Shown here in pieces: positions 24,394 through 33,323 of a stretch of DNA of 64,000 bases. The notes under the pieces were generated by a model. That model was given only the letters and a program-made list of their open reading frames with translations, searched no databases and was not told the origin of the DNA. Origin of the DNA: Rhizobium sp. NXC24 (GTDB lineage Bacteria > Pseudomonadota > Alphaproteobacteria > Rhizobiales > Rhizobiaceae); contig NZ_CP024311.1 in the NCBI RefSeq assembly GCF_002944315.1, positions 2,828,501-2,892,500 of the forward strand, written 5' to 3'. The translations under genes were made by a program, and so were the position numbers. Numbering within the stretch: the first letter of the stretch is position 1; each line of letters starts with the position of its first letter.

Positions 24394-25392
24394 TTAGAGC
24401 TGGCGGATCGCCACCTTGTCCTCGGCGGCAATGGCAAGTCGATTGCGCAGCGGCAGGCCGAATTCGGCCACTTCGATTTCGAAGACATCGCCCACTTCCG
24501 TTTTGATGCCTTCCGCGAAGGAGAGCGTCGCCGTGCCGAACATATGGACATGGACGTCGCCGGGAATGCGGAACAGGCCATACTTGAAATGATGGTATTC
24601 GAGATTGGCGAAAGTATGCGACATGTTCGCCTCGCCCGAGAGGAAGGGCTTTTCGAAGATCACCTTGTCGCCGCGCTTTATGCGCGAAGTGCCCCGGATA
24701 TCTTCCGGTGCGGCGCCGATGCGGATTTCCGGGCCGAAGCTTGCCGGGCGCAGCTTGGAATGGGCGAGATAGAGATAGTTGATCCGCTCGGTGACGTGAT
24801 CGGAAAATTCGTTCGAGAGCGCAAACCCGATGCGGAACGGCGTGCCGTCCTTGGCGATGACATAGATGCCGGCCATTTCCGGCTCTTCGCCGCCGTCGAG
24901 CGCGAAAGACGGAGAGATGAGTGCTGAGCCCGGTGCCGCCGCGCCATAGCCGTTACCCTTGTAGAACCATTCCGGCTGCACGCCCTTTTCGCCATCCTTC
25001 GGCTTGCCGCCTTCGATGCCCATCTTGAACATCTTCATGGAATCGGTCAGCGTTTCCTCAGCAGCTTCCGCGGTCTTCTTGTGCATGGAATCGCGGGTCG
25101 CAGCGGAGCCGAGATGCGTCAGGCCGGTACCGGTCAGATGCAAGTGAGCGGCATCGGGATGGGTGATCGGCGGCAGGAAACGGCCTTCGGCATATGCTTT
25201 TTCCAGATCGATCGCTTCGCCAAGCCCATGCGCCTCGATGACGGAGACGAGAGATTTGTCGTTATCAGCGGCTTCCATGGCGAGCGCATAGACGCTTTCG
25301 GCATTCACAACAGCCTTGGCGGGAGTGCCCGGCCCATTGCGCACGGCGACGACGATCCCGCCGTTCGAACCCTTGATCTGGGAAATGAGCAT
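24394..25392 (-). CDS. gguC: GguC, AraD1/fumarylacetoacetase-family sugar-acid enzyme
   Basis: A 332-residue protein of the AraD1 (GguC) family, with a fumarylacetoacetate-hydrolase-like fold. Typical parts are LTGTGLTHLGSAATRD (near 92), VQPEWFYKGNGY, GEEPEMAGIYVI (acidic metal ligands), LRPASFGPEI and the C-terminal MFGTATLSFAEG with VGDVFEIEV. It probably dehydrates 2-keto-3-deoxy-L-arabinonate, the product of the dehydratase in this operon. The ATG at 25390-25392 is used because AAGG lies 8 bases before it; an ATG three codons upstream abuts the same AAGG and is too close. It lies between gguB and the aldehyde dehydrogenase. Confidence 0.88.
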   Translation of the reverse strand: MLISQIKGSNGGIVVAVRNGPGTPAKAVVNAESVYALAMEAADNDKSLVSVIEAHGLGEAIDLEKAYAEGRFLPPITHPDAAHLHLTGTGLTHLGSAATRDSMHKKTAEAAEETLTDSMKMFKMGIEGGKPKDGEKGVQPEWFYKGNGYGAAAPGSALISPSFALDGGEEPEMAGIYVIAKDGTPFRIGFALSNEFSDHVTERINYLYLAHSKLRPASFGPEIRIGAAPEDIRGTSRIKRGDKVIFEKPFLSGEANMSHTFANLEYHHFKYGLFRIPGDVHVHMFGTATLSFAEGIKTEVGDVFEIEVAEFGLPLRNRLAIAAEDKVAIRQL

Positions 25393-25512
25393 GTTTTTCA
25401 TCCTTTCCTAATAGACAGAGGCCGGATGCAGTCTACCGCTCCGGCTCTCAGCGAGAGCCGGACTCTGTCGTGGATTTGATTTTAGATCGTTGGCTGGTCG
25501 CGTGAGCCGCGA

Positions 25513-26724
25513 TCAGCCCCGGTTCTTATTGTAGACGTCGAGGAAGACGGCAGCGAGGAGCACCGCACCCTTGACCATCTGCTGGTAGTCCGTACCCAGA
25601 CCGTGCAGCGACATGCCGTTGTTCATGACGCCCATGATGAAGGCGCCGATGACGGCACCGGTGATCTTGCCAACGCCGCCAGAGGCGGAGGCGCCGCCGA
25701 TGAAGCAGGCCGCGATGACGTCGAGTTCGAGACCCGTGCCGCCCTTGGCAGTTGCCGAGTTCAGACGCGTGGCAACGATAATGCCGGCCAGACCGGCAAG
25801 CACGCCGATGTTGACGAAAGTGTAGAAGCTCAGGCGCTGGGTATTGATACCCGACAGCTTGGTCGCTTTTTCATTGCCGCCCATGGCGTAGATGCGGCGG
25901 CCGATGGTCGTGCGGCGCGTGACGAAGGCGTAGCCCGCAATCAGCACCAGCATGAGGATCAAGACGTTCGGCAGGCCCTTATAAGACGAGAGGAGGTAGC
26001 CGAGGACCAGGATCGCGACGCTGACGAGCAGGTTCTGCACGATGAAGAAGCTGAAAGGCTCGACATCGATGCCGTGGCTTTCATTGACCTGACGGCGACG
26101 CCAGGCGAGAACGAAGAGAACGACCGGGATGATGACCGACAGCAGCAGCGAGGTGGAGTGAACCGTCCCCATGTCGATGAAGTCGGGAATGAAGCCGGTG
26201 CTGATCAACTGATAATCCGGCGGGAACGGACCGATGCTGGTACCGCTACCCGCGGCCGTCATGACCGAAAGGGTCAAGCCGCGAAAGATCAGCATGCCCG
26301 CTAGCGTCACGATGAAGGACGGGATGCGGTGATAGGCGATGAAATAGCCCTGGGCAGCACCGACCGCGCCGCCGAGCGCAAGGCAGATCACCGTCGCCAG
26401 CACATAATTCATGTGCCACTCGGCAATGAGAATGGCCGCAACGGCGCCGATGAAGCCGACTATCGAGCCGACCGACAGGTCGATATGGCCTGCGACGATC
26501 ACCAGCAGCATGCCGAGCGCCACGATGACGATAAACGAATTCTGCAGGATAAGGTTGGTCAGGTTCAGGGGTCTGAAGAGAACGCCGCCGGTCGAAATCT
26601 GGAAAAACAGCATGATCGCGATCAGTGCGATCAACATGCCGTATTCCCGGATGTTGTTGCGGATGTATTCGCCAATGGAAACCACGTGGCTGGTATCTTC
26701 TGTGGCTGGGCTGGCCGTAGTCAT
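25513..26724 (-). CDS. gguB: Sugar ABC transporter permease GguB
   Basis: A 403-residue inner-membrane permease of the BPD_transp_2 (XylH/MmsB) family with about ten to twelve hydrophobic helices. Characteristic are GMLLVIVAGHIDLSVGSI (two parts), PSFIVTLAGMLIFRGL, the EAA-like loop AMGGNEKATKLSGIN and GGASASGGVGKITGAVIGA. It forms the channel for sugars delivered by ChvE. Its ATG overlaps the gguA stop as TAATG, so the two are coupled. [10 protein letters not shown] is taken as the N-terminus; the open frame further up overlaps gguA. Confidence 0.93.
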   Translation of the reverse strand: MTTASPATEDTSHVVSIGEYIRNNIREYGMLIALIAIMLFFQISTGGVLFRPLNLTNLILQNSFIVIVALGMLLVIVAGHIDLSVGSIVGFIGAVAAILIAEWHMNYVLATVICLALGGAVGAAQGYFIAYHRIPSFIVTLAGMLIFRGLTLSVMTAAGSGTSIGPFPPDYQLISTGFIPDFIDMGTVHSTSLLLSVIIPVVLFVLAWRRRQVNESHGIDVEPFSFFIVQNLLVSVAILVLGYLLSSYKGLPNVLILMLVLIAGYAFVTRRTTIGRRIYAMGGNEKATKLSGINTQRLSFYTFVNIGVLAGLAGIIVATRLNSATAKGGTGLELDVIAACFIGGASASGGVGKITGAVIGAFIMGVMNNGMSLHGLGTDYQQMVKGAVLLAAVFLDVYNKNRG

Positions 26725-28259
26725 TAGTGCTTCTCCCCTGAGCGCATGATAGCGCGCATGATAGTTTCCTGGCTCGCCTCTCCCTTCGGCAGTTCGGCGA
26801 CGATCCGTCCTTCGTTCATGACGTAGATGCGGTCGCAAGTGCCGAGAAGTTCAGGCATTTCCGATGAGATCATCAGAACGCCCTTCCCGTCGGCGGCAAG
26901 CTGGTTGATGATGGAATAGATTTCGTATTTGGCGCCGACGTCGATGCCTCGCGTCGGCTCGTCGAGGATGAGCACCTCGGGATCGGAGAACAGCCACTTC
27001 GACAGCACCACCTTCTGCTGGTTGCCGCCGGAAAGATTGACCGCTTCCTGGAACACACCGGAGCTGCGGATACGCAGCTTGGAACGGTAGTTTGTCGCGA
27101 CCTGCAGTTCGCGGATGTCGTCGATTACGGTCGCCTTGGAGATGCCGAAGAGGTTGGCGAGCGTCGTGTTGTGCAGGATGCTTTCGTTGAGGACGAGGCC
27201 GAGCTGCTTGCGGTCCTCGGTGACATAGGCAAGACCCGCGTCGATCGCCCTGCGCACCGTGCTGACATCCACCGGCTTGCCTTCGACCAACACCTCGCCG
27301 CTGACCTTATGGCCATAGGACTTGCCGAAGACGCTCATGGCGAATTCGGTGCGGCCGGCGCCCATCAGGCCGGCAATGCCGACCACTTCGCCCTTGCGCA
27401 CATTGATGTTGATATTGTGCAGAACCTGGCGGTCGCGATGCTGCTGGTGGAAGGCATTCCAGTTCTTGACTTCGAAGATGGTCTCGCCGATCGGCACCGA
27501 GCGCGGCGGATAGCGGTCGGCGAGCTCGCGTCCGACCATGTTGCGAATGATGATGTCTTCGCTGATCTCTTCCTCGTGACAGTTCAGTGCCTTTACCGTC
27601 ATGCCGTCGCGCAATACCGTGATCTGATCGGCCACCTTGCGCACTTCGTTGAGCTTGTGCGTGATGATGATCGAGGTGATTCCCTGGTTGCGGAATTCCA
27701 TGAGGAGATTGAGGAGCGCATCCGAATCGTTTTCGTTGAGCGATGCGGTCGGCTCGTCGAGAATAAGAAGCTTCACGCTCTTCGACAGGGCCTTGGCGAT
27801 CTCGACGAGCTGCTGCTTGCCGACACCGATGTCGGTCACGAGCGTGTTCGGAGATTCCTTCAGGCCAACCTTGGCGAGGAGCTGCTTGGTGCGGTTGAAC
27901 GTTTCCTGCCAGTTGATCACGCCCTTGGCGCCGACTTCGTTGCCCAGGAAGATGTTTTCCGCAATCGACAGAAGCGGCACAAGCGCCAGCTCCTGATGGA
28001 TGATGATGATGCCGACTTCTTCGGAGTCCTTGATGGTCTTGAACTGGCGGACCGCGCCATCATAGAAGATGTCGCCGTCATAGCTGCCGGCCGGATAAAC
28101 ACCCGAGAGTACCTTCATCAGGGTGGACTTGCCGGCCCCGTTTTCGCCCACCAAAGCGTGGATTTCGCCCTGCCGGACTTTCAGATTGACATTTTCCAAA
28201 GCGTTCACACCGGGGAACGACTTGGTGATGCTCCGCATTTCGAGGATGGTATTGTCCAT
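26724..28259 (-). CDS. gguA: Sugar ABC transporter ATP-binding protein GguA
   Basis: A 511-residue protein with two ABC domains, as in MglA/XylG. Domain 1 has Walker [10 protein letters not shown] (~38), signature [14 protein letters not shown] and Walker [11 protein letters not shown]; domain 2 (from ~265) has a degenerate Walker A, MGAGRTEF, and an intact signature [15 protein letters not shown] plus [11 protein letters not shown]. One degenerate site is usual for the sugar class. It powers uptake of ChvE-bound sugars. [10 protein letters not shown] is taken as the start; it is preceded by the chvE gene 105 bases upstream. Confidence 0.94.
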   Translation of the reverse strand: MDNTILEMRSITKSFPGVNALENVNLKVRQGEIHALVGENGAGKSTLMKVLSGVYPAGSYDGDIFYDGAVRQFKTIKDSEEVGIIIIHQELALVPLLSIAENIFLGNEVGAKGVINWQETFNRTKQLLAKVGLKESPNTLVTDIGVGKQQLVEIAKALSKSVKLLILDEPTASLNENDSDALLNLLMEFRNQGITSIIITHKLNEVRKVADQITVLRDGMTVKALNCHEEEISEDIIIRNMVGRELADRYPPRSVPIGETIFEVKNWNAFHQQHRDRQVLHNININVRKGEVVGIAGLMGAGRTEFAMSVFGKSYGHKVSGEVLVEGKPVDVSTVRRAIDAGLAYVTEDRKQLGLVLNESILHNTTLANLFGISKATVIDDIRELQVATNYRSKLRIRSSGVFQEAVNLSGGNQQKVVLSKWLFSDPEVLILDEPTRGIDVGAKYEIYSIINQLAADGKGVLMISSEMPELLGTCDRIYVMNEGRIVAELPKGEASQETIMRAIMRSGEKH

Positions 28260-28320
28260 TGTCCGTATCCAACGCCACGCCCGAACATAGCAGACCGGGC
28301 GATCGTCATAAATATCAGAG

Positions 28321-28348
28321 CCAGGGCCCACCTTTCGGCGAGCCCTGG
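28321..28348 (-). other. Stable hairpin with GAAA tetraloop between chvE and gguA
   Basis: Read leftward, CCAGGGCTCGCC, tetraloop GAAA, GGTGGGCCCTGG form a 12-bp stem in RNA (ten Watson-Crick pairs and two G-U). It starts about 16 bases after the chvE stop. No U tract follows, so it is more likely a 3' mRNA stabiliser that allows more binding protein than transporter than a full terminator. Confidence 0.6.
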
Positions 28349-28364
28349 CCGGTATGTCGGAAGA

Positions 28365-29429
28365 TTACTTCAGCTGATCAGCCTTGTAATAGCCGCTCTC
28401 GACGAGAACCTTCTCGTAGTTGGTCTTGTCAACAGCAACCGGGGTCAGCAGGTAGGACGGAACGACCTTGACACCGTTGTCGTAGGTCTTCGTGTCGTTG
28501 ACTTCCGGCGTCTTGCCTTCCATCAGAGCGTTGACCATGTTGACGGTGACCTTTGCGAGGTCACGGGTGTCCTTGAAGATCGTGGAGTGCTGCTGGCCAG
28601 CGATGATGGACTTAACCGACGGAATTTCGGAGTCCTGACCGGTAACGATCGGCAGCGGCAGGTCGGCAGTGCCATAGCCTACGCCCTTGAGCGAGGAGAT
28701 GATGCCGATGGACAGACCGTCGTACGGAGACAGAACGGCGTTGACGTGAGCGTCGGTGTAGTTGGCCGACAGCAGGTTGTCCATGCGAGCCTGAGCCGTT
28801 GCCGGATCCCAACGCAGCGTGCCAACCTTGTCCATGCCCATCTGACCGGACTTAACGACCAGCTTGCCGCTGTCGATGTACGGCTTCAGGACGGACATTG
28901 CGCCGTCATAGAAGAAGAAGGCGTTGTTGTCGTCCGGCGAACCGCCGAAGAGCTCGATGTTGAACGGGCCCTTGCCGTCCTTGAGGCCGAGGCCGTCGAC
29001 GATCGAGTTAGCCTGGAGAACACCGACCTTGAAGTTGTCGAAGGTGGCGTAGTAGTCGACGTTGCCGCTGTCGCGGATCAGGCGGTCATAGGCGATGACC
29101 TTGATGCCGGCGTCATGAGCCTTCTGCAGAACGTCGGACAGGGTCGTGCCGTCGATTGCGGCGATGACCAGAACCTTGACGCCCTTGGTGACCATGTTCT
29201 CGATCTGCGAGAGCTGGTTCGGAATGTCGTCGTCGCCGTACTGCAGGTCGGTGCCGTAGCCGGCAGCCTGGAGCTGCTTGACGATGTTGTTGCCATCATC
29301 GATCCAGCGAGCCGAAGCCTTGGTCGGCATGGAAATACCGACGGTGCCCTTGTCCGCCGCGAAGGCAGGCGCCACCAGAGTAGCGACGCTGAACGCAGCG
29401 GCCGCCATCAATGAGATAATGGATTTCAT
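28365..29429 (-). CDS. chvE: Multiple-sugar periplasmic binding protein ChvE
   Basis: A 354-residue periplasmic binding protein. Residues 1-24 are a signal peptide ending in APAFA-AD. The mature protein shows the ChvE pattern: [19 protein letters not shown] (split [12 protein letters not shown]), [52 protein letters not shown] and [14 protein letters not shown]. ChvE binds arabinose, galactose, glucose and related sugars and in Agrobacterium also signals to VirA; no virA gene is present here. GGGAGAGAGTA precedes the ATG. It is divergent from gbpR, its known regulator in Agrobacterium. Confidence 0.95.
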   Translation of the reverse strand: MKSIISLMAAAAFSVATLVAPAFAADKGTVGISMPTKASARWIDDGNNIVKQLQAAGYGTDLQYGDDDIPNQLSQIENMVTKGVKVLVIAAIDGTTLSDVLQKAHDAGIKVIAYDRLIRDSGNVDYYATFDNFKVGVLQANSIVDGLGLKDGKGPFNIELFGGSPDDNNAFFFYDGAMSVLKPYIDSGKLVVKSGQMGMDKVGTLRWDPATAQARMDNLLSANYTDAHVNAVLSPYDGLSIGIISSLKGVGYGTADLPLPIVTGQDSEIPSVKSIIAGQQHSTIFKDTRDLAKVTVNMVNALMEGKTPEVNDTKTYDNGVKVVPSYLLTPVAVDKTNYEKVLVESGYYKADQLK

Positions 29430-29634
29430 TACTCTCTCCCTTGTTAATAATGCGGCGGACGAAAAAACGCCCGCCCGAAACTGCGGCAGGTTCCGTAGAA
29501 GGAATGGTTACTTCCAATTGTGAGAAACGAAGTAGGTCTCCTCCACGCTCTCACGTGCATGAGCTGCACCCAGCGCACGACCGGCAAACTCGTACGATTT
29601 CGTATAACTGTCAAATAGAATAACTGGCACAACA

Positions 29635-29652
29635 TATACCTAATTTGGTATA
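29635..29652. promoter_or_regulatory. Likely GbpR operator between chvE and gbpR
   Basis: TATACC-TAATTT-GGTATA is a perfect inverted repeat with 6-bp arms. It lies 32 bases before the gbpR start and about 205 before chvE, in an AT-rich divergent spacer. Its dyad and placement fit a LysR-type binding site for autoregulation and sugar-dependent chvE control. Assignment to GbpR is inferred from position. Confidence 0.55.
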
Positions 29653-29683
29653 ATGTTAAAAAATAGTACTTTTTTGCCGACGA

Positions 29684-30709
29684 ATGGGAAATTTGGCCAT
29701 GATGGAGAAAATATATAGCGATTATCCGAGCGAAAGCATCGAGATTCATTCCGACAGTTTTCGCGACGATACGCTGCTCAAAGCGGGTTTGAAGCTCAAT
29801 CACCTGCGCATGATCGTCACAATCGAGGACCATGGGCAGATTTCGGCCGCCGCTGAGTCGATGAACATCTCGCAACCTGCGGCTTCGCGCATGCTGTCAG
29901 AAATGGAGTCGATCGTCAAAAGTCCGCTCTACGAACGTGTTGCACGCGGCGTCGTGCTGACCCCCTTCGGCTTGGCGCTGGCGAAGCGGGCACGCAAGAT
30001 CCTGCTCGAACTGCGCGAGGTGAACCGCGAGATCGGCGAGCTTAGAACCGGCAAAGGCGGCTCGGTCTTTCTCGGCGCCGTCACCGCACCTGCGATCAGC
30101 CTCGTCGTGCCGGCGATCCAGCGTGTGACGCGCGCCTATCCCGGCATCGAGATCAATATCGAAGTGGAGACCAGCAACGTGCTGGCGCGTGAACTGCTCG
30201 CCGCCCGGCATGACTTCATCATCAGCCGCATTCCCGACGAGCTCGATCCGCGCCTGTTTGCCGCCCATGAAATCGGCGTGGAGAAAGCCTGTCTCGTGGT
30301 CCGCAACGGCCATCCGCTGCTGGAGAAGGGCGTTGCCAGCCTCGAGGACCTGCCGGCCTATGACTGGGTCTTCCAGCCGCCGGGTACATTGTTGCGGCGC
30401 AAGGTGGAAGACATCTTCATCCGGGCTGGCGTGCCCTTGCCGGAAAACATCATCAACACCTCTTCGCTGCTGCTGACGCTTGCCATCGTCTGCAAGACGG
30501 ACGCGATAACACCCGTCGCGCTCGATATGGCGCAGTTCATGTGCGGGCAGTCATCGCAAGCCGGCGAATCCTGCATCCTGCCGATCGATTTCGAGATCGA
30601 CGTGAAACCCTACAGCCTGATTACCGCCCGAGAGCGCGCCATGCCGCCGAGCGCCCGGCTGCTGCACGACATGATCCTGGAGGAAAGCAGGACCCTCGAT
30701 CCGGCCTGA
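29684..30709 (+). CDS. gbpR: LysR-family regulator GbpR
   Basis: A 341-residue LysR-type regulator. The helix-turn-helix lies at about residues 35-95: LNHLRMIVTIEDHGQISAAA (two parts) and NISQPAASRMLSEME. An effector-binding domain follows from about 115. In Agrobacterium, GbpR controls chvE in response to galactose-related sugars; the divergent position here supports the same role. Possible starts at 29684, 29699 and 29702 cannot be separated with certainty; the first is used. The N-terminal 30 residues before the HTH are longer than in most LysR proteins. Confidence 0.92.
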   Translation: MGNLAMMEKIYSDYPSESIEIHSDSFRDDTLLKAGLKLNHLRMIVTIEDHGQISAAAESMNISQPAASRMLSEMESIVKSPLYERVARGVVLTPFGLALAKRARKILLELREVNREIGELRTGKGGSVFLGAVTAPAISLVVPAIQRVTRAYPGIEINIEVETSNVLARELLAARHDFIISRIPDELDPRLFAAHEIGVEKACLVVRNGHPLLEKGVASLEDLPAYDWVFQPPGTLLRRKVEDIFIRAGVPLPENIINTSSLLLTLAIVCKTDAITPVALDMAQFMCGQSSQAGESCILPIDFEIDVKPYSLITARERAMPPSARLLHDMILEESRTLDPA

Positions 30710-30817
30710 AAACCGCGTAACGGTTTCCGTCCGGTGGCCCTCCGGCTCGCGATCAGCTCACTGTCATAAGCTCCACACCAACTTGCGCGGCTATCCCGGA
30801 CCTCGTTGGAGGCAGAC

Positions 30818-31288
30818 ATGTTGTTCGGGCAATCGCTGTTTCAATCCGTCCTCGATCGTCTCGATGCGGAAGAAGAAAACACTGAGAAGGATGAGGCGGC
30901 GCATCGCATCCGCGGCCTCAACGTGAGCTTTGCCGCAACCGTTTTCGGTGGCGAGCCAGCGGCGTCCTCCCGTCCGGACGATGCCTATGTCGATAATCTC
31001 GGCAACGACATCCCTTCGCAGGAGCCAATGCCACCGGAGCCCGAAGCGAAGGAGCCAGAGCCGCCGGCAATGCCGGACTATCTCGCACGAACTTCGCGGG
31101 AGGAGGTAGCGGCCGAACTGGCGATCTCTTCGCAGACCACCCTTCAGTCTCTCCACGAAAAACGCCGCGCTTTCGCCAAGTCCAATCATCCGGACAGCGT
31201 CGCTCCAGCCTTTCGAGAGCAGGCAACGACACGCATGATGATTGCCAATCAATTGATCGACGAGGCCATCCGGCGTCTCGCGCGCTAG
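30818..31288 (+). CDS. Hypothetical protein with C-terminal J-domain-like helix
   Basis: A 156-residue protein starting at the ATG preceded by GGAGG (30808-30812). The middle is an acidic, proline-rich linker (PEPEAKEPEPPAMP). The C-terminal 60 residues are helical, with KRRAFAKSNHPDSVAPAFRE holding an HPD triplet in the place expected for the J-domain loop, followed by a helix TTRMMIANQLIDEAIRR as in J-domain helix III. Only part of a J domain can be seen, so DnaK binding is a guess. It ends next to a convergent membrane-protein gene with no gap. Confidence 0.6.
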   Translation: MLFGQSLFQSVLDRLDAEEENTEKDEAAHRIRGLNVSFAATVFGGEPAASSRPDDAYVDNLGNDIPSQEPMPPEPEAKEPEPPAMPDYLARTSREEVAAELAISSQTTLQSLHEKRRAFAKSNHPDSVAPAFREQATTRMMIANQLIDEAIRRLAR

Positions 31289-31549
31289 CTACTTCTTCTC
31301 GTCCGTCGGCTCGTCATCATCCGCCTCATCACTCGCAGCAGCGCTTTCAGCCTCGGCCTTGGGCGGCTGCGGATTGAAGCTGAAAAGCAGCATCCAGGCG
31401 GCGTAGACACCAAGGCCGCCCGCGAGGACGGCCCAAAAGGGCTGCGGCCCCAAAGCCTCGACGATCGCCCAGCCGAAGCAGACGGCAACGATCAGAACCC
31501 GCACCCAAAGCGGCTTATAGGCGGGATGGTTGGGATCGATCAGTTTCAT
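31289..31549 (-). CDS. Small membrane protein
   Basis: An 86-residue protein with two predicted membrane helices, VLIVAVCFGWAIVEAL (~18-33) and FWAVLAGGLGVYAAWMLLF (~38-56), and an acidic C-terminal tail rich in Glu and Asp. Rhizobial relatives are uncharacterised. The start MKLIDPNHPAYKPLW is typical of a conserved small protein; no function is known. Confidence 0.7.
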   Translation of the reverse strand: MKLIDPNHPAYKPLWVRVLIVAVCFGWAIVEALGPQPFWAVLAGGLGVYAAWMLLFSFNPQPPKAEAESAAASDEADDDEPTDEKK

Positions 31550-31585
31550 GAGTCACGTTCGCCTGTTGGAGAGATCCTGTCTTTA

Positions 31586-31629
31586 GCGCATGATCCCGAA
31601 AAGTGCGAAGTGGTTTTGCGAGAGATCCT
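31586..31629. repeat. Rhizobial palindromic repeat remnant
   Basis: The stretch begins GCGCATGATCCCGAAAAGTG and continues CGAAGTGGTTTTGCGAGAGA. It resembles the dispersed intergenic repeat of rhizobia whose arms read GCGCATGATC and CCGAAAA; a shorter piece (GCGCATGATCATGAT) occurs near 32881. The second arm here is degenerate. Assignment is from memory of the element. Confidence 0.4.
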
Positions 31630-31731
31630 GTTGATCAAATTGGCACGAGGCGGCGATTTGAGGAAAAGCCATTTTCGCGACATGAATTTCGGAATTGTGA
31701 AATGACGGCGGCTTGACGCCGCCATTGGAAA

Positions 31732-31749
31732 ATGGAATGAAAATTCCAT
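31732..31749 (+). promoter_or_regulatory. IolR-type operator upstream of idhA
   Basis: ATGGAA-TGAAAA-TTCCAT contains GGAA-N6-TTCC, the palindromic motif reported for the inositol repressor IolR of Sinorhizobium meliloti. It lies 46 bases before the idhA start. Inositol-induced control by an IolR encoded elsewhere is therefore likely. Confidence 0.65.
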
Positions 31750-31794
31750 ACGGATCATTATTCGGTTTATTTGTTCCGAATTAGGGAGGTGAAG

Positions 31795-32787
31795 ATGACT
31801 GTCAGATTTGGTCTGCTCGGCGCCGGGCGCATCGGTAAAGTGCACGCAAAGGCCGTGAGTGGCGATGCAAACGCCAAGCTCGTTGCAGTGGCGGATGCGT
31901 TTCCAGCCGCTGCCGAAGCAATTTCCTCCGCCTATGGCTGCGAAGTCCGCACCATCGAAGCGATCGAAGCCGCCAAGGACATAGACGCCGTCGTGATCTG
32001 CACGCCGACCGACACGCACGCCGATCTTATCGAGCGCTTCGCCCGTGCCGGCAAGGCAATTTTCTGCGAAAAGCCTATCGATCTCGATGTTGCCCGCGTA
32101 AAGGCCTGTATCAAGGTGGTTGAAGAGGCGAAGGGCAAGCTGATGGTCGGCTTCAATCGTCGCTTCGACCCGCATTTCATGGCGGTCAAGAAGGCCATCG
32201 ATGACGGCCGCATCGGCGCGGTCGAGATGGTGACGATCACCTCGCGCGATCCCGGCGCCCCGCCGGTCGACTATATCAAGCGCTCCGGCGGCATTTTCCG
32301 CGACATGACCATCCATGATTTCGACATGGCCCGCTTCCTGCTCGGCGAAGAGCCGGTCGCCGTCACCGCAACCGCTGCAGTCCTCGTCGACAAGGCGATC
32401 GGCGAAGCCGGCGATTACGACAGCGTCTCCGTCATCCTGCAGACGGCTTCGGGCAAGCAGGCGATCATCTCCAATTCCCGCCGCGCCACCTATGGCTACG
32501 ATCAGCGCATCGAGATCCATGGCTCGAAGGGCATGGTCGCGGCCGAAAACCAGCGCCCCTTCTCCATCGAAGTCGCCAACGGCGACGGCTATACCCGCCC
32601 GCCCCTGCACGACTTCTTCATGACCCGCTATACCGAAGCCTATGCCAACGAGATCGCGAGCTTCATCGCCGCCGTAGAAAAGGGCGCCGCGATCACGCCA
32701 TCCGGCGCTGACGGCCTTGCGGCGCTGAAGCTTGCTGACGCCGCGGTTCAATCCGTGAAGGACGGGAAGTTGGTTAAGGTCGACTGA
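31795..32787 (+). CDS. idhA: Inositol 2-dehydrogenase
   Basis: A 330-residue Gfo/Idh/MocA oxidoreductase. The NAD motif GLLGAGRIGKVHA is at residues 6-18, the catalytic segment CEKPIDLD at ~95 and GGIFRDMTIHDFDMARFLLG (two parts; catalytic Asp and His) at ~165-180. It oxidises myo-inositol to scyllo-inosose. GGGAGGTGAAG precedes the ATG. An IolR-type box lies upstream. It is single, as in many rhizobia where idhA is separate from the other iol genes. Confidence 0.92.
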   Translation: MTVRFGLLGAGRIGKVHAKAVSGDANAKLVAVADAFPAAAEAISSAYGCEVRTIEAIEAAKDIDAVVICTPTDTHADLIERFARAGKAIFCEKPIDLDVARVKACIKVVEEAKGKLMVGFNRRFDPHFMAVKKAIDDGRIGAVEMVTITSRDPGAPPVDYIKRSGGIFRDMTIHDFDMARFLLGEEPVAVTATAAVLVDKAIGEAGDYDSVSVILQTASGKQAIISNSRRATYGYDQRIEIHGSKGMVAAENQRPFSIEVANGDGYTRPPLHDFFMTRYTEAYANEIASFIAAVEKGAAITPSGADGLAALKLADAAVQSVKDGKLVKVD

Positions 32788-32829
32788 GCAGCCGCCCGAT
32801 TCCCCAAGGGCTAAGGCTCTTCCAATAAG

Positions 32830-32860
32830 TCCGCCGCGAAGCACTTCGCGGCGGATTTTT
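32830..32860 (+). terminator. Rho-independent terminator after idhA
   Basis: TCCGCCGCGA, loop AGCACT, TCGCGGCGGA and then TTTTTC form a perfect GC-rich stem with a U tract, 43 bases after the idhA stop. Confidence 0.9.
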
Positions 32861-32984
32861 CTTTGGCCCGCCCCGCCGCAGCGCATGATCATGATTTGTC
32901 GCAAGCGCTCGACAGTCTGTCGCCGGCAATCGGCAACGGAAACTCATCAGCCATGAGCCGCCACCGAAAGCCCTTGCGAATCAC

Positions 32985-33000
32985 ATAAGTCCATGCTTAT
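32985..33000 (+). promoter_or_regulatory. Inverted repeat before the arsR-like gene
   Basis: ATAAG-TCCATG-CTTAT is a perfect 5-bp inverted repeat ending 8 bases before the ATG of the ArsR-family gene. Such sites are typical of ArsR autoregulation; binding is inferred. Confidence 0.45.
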
Positions 33001-33008
33001 CTGTTGCC

Positions 33009-33323
33009 ATGATAGAGAACGAGATATTCCGGGCTTTGGCCGATCCGACCCGTCGCGCCATTTTTGAAAAGCTTGCTGTCGGCAGCATGAACGCCAGCGG
33101 TCTGCGCGAAGGCATGGAAATCAGCCAGCCGGCGATGTCCCAGCACCTTGCGGTCCTGCGGAGCGCCGGGTTGGTCAGAGAAGAGCGCCAGGGGCGTTTC
33201 GTGAACTACGAAGTCGATCCGGAAGGGCTGGCCCTCATCGCCCAATGGCTGGCGAAATACCGCGCCTACTGGCCTGCCCGGATCGAAGCTCTCAAGGTCT
33301 TGCTGAAGGATATGGACCAATGA
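33009..33323 (+). CDS. ArsR-family winged-helix regulator
   Basis: A 104-residue regulator with the ArsR fold: FRALADPTRRAIFEKL near the N-terminus, the recognition helix EISQPAMSQHLAVLRSAGLV (two parts, ~37-56) and the wing EERQGRFVNYEVD. No cysteine pair for metal binding is present, so it is of the type that controls a partner SRPBCC gene. Its stop overlaps the SRPBCC start (ATGA), so the two genes are coupled. Confidence 0.9.
   Translation: MIENEIFRALADPTRRAIFEKLAVGSMNASGLREGMEISQPAMSQHLAVLRSAGLVREERQGRFVNYEVDPEGLALIAQWLAKYRAYWPARIEALKVLLKDMDQ

Noticed and set aside
22645..24927. Rightward open frame of about 760 codons opposite araD, the aldehyde dehydrogenase and gguC
   Set aside because: It runs across three real genes and a spacer on the other strand; no domain is recognisable.
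27171..29414. Long rightward open frame (about 747 codons) opposite gguA and chvE
   Set aside because: It is the complement of two well-supported transporter genes; its product has no family pattern and is rich in residues typical of antisense frames in GC-rich DNA.
28365..29429. Part of an Agrobacterium virulence system because of chvE
   Set aside because: No vir genes are present; ChvE homologues are general sugar-binding proteins in rhizobia.
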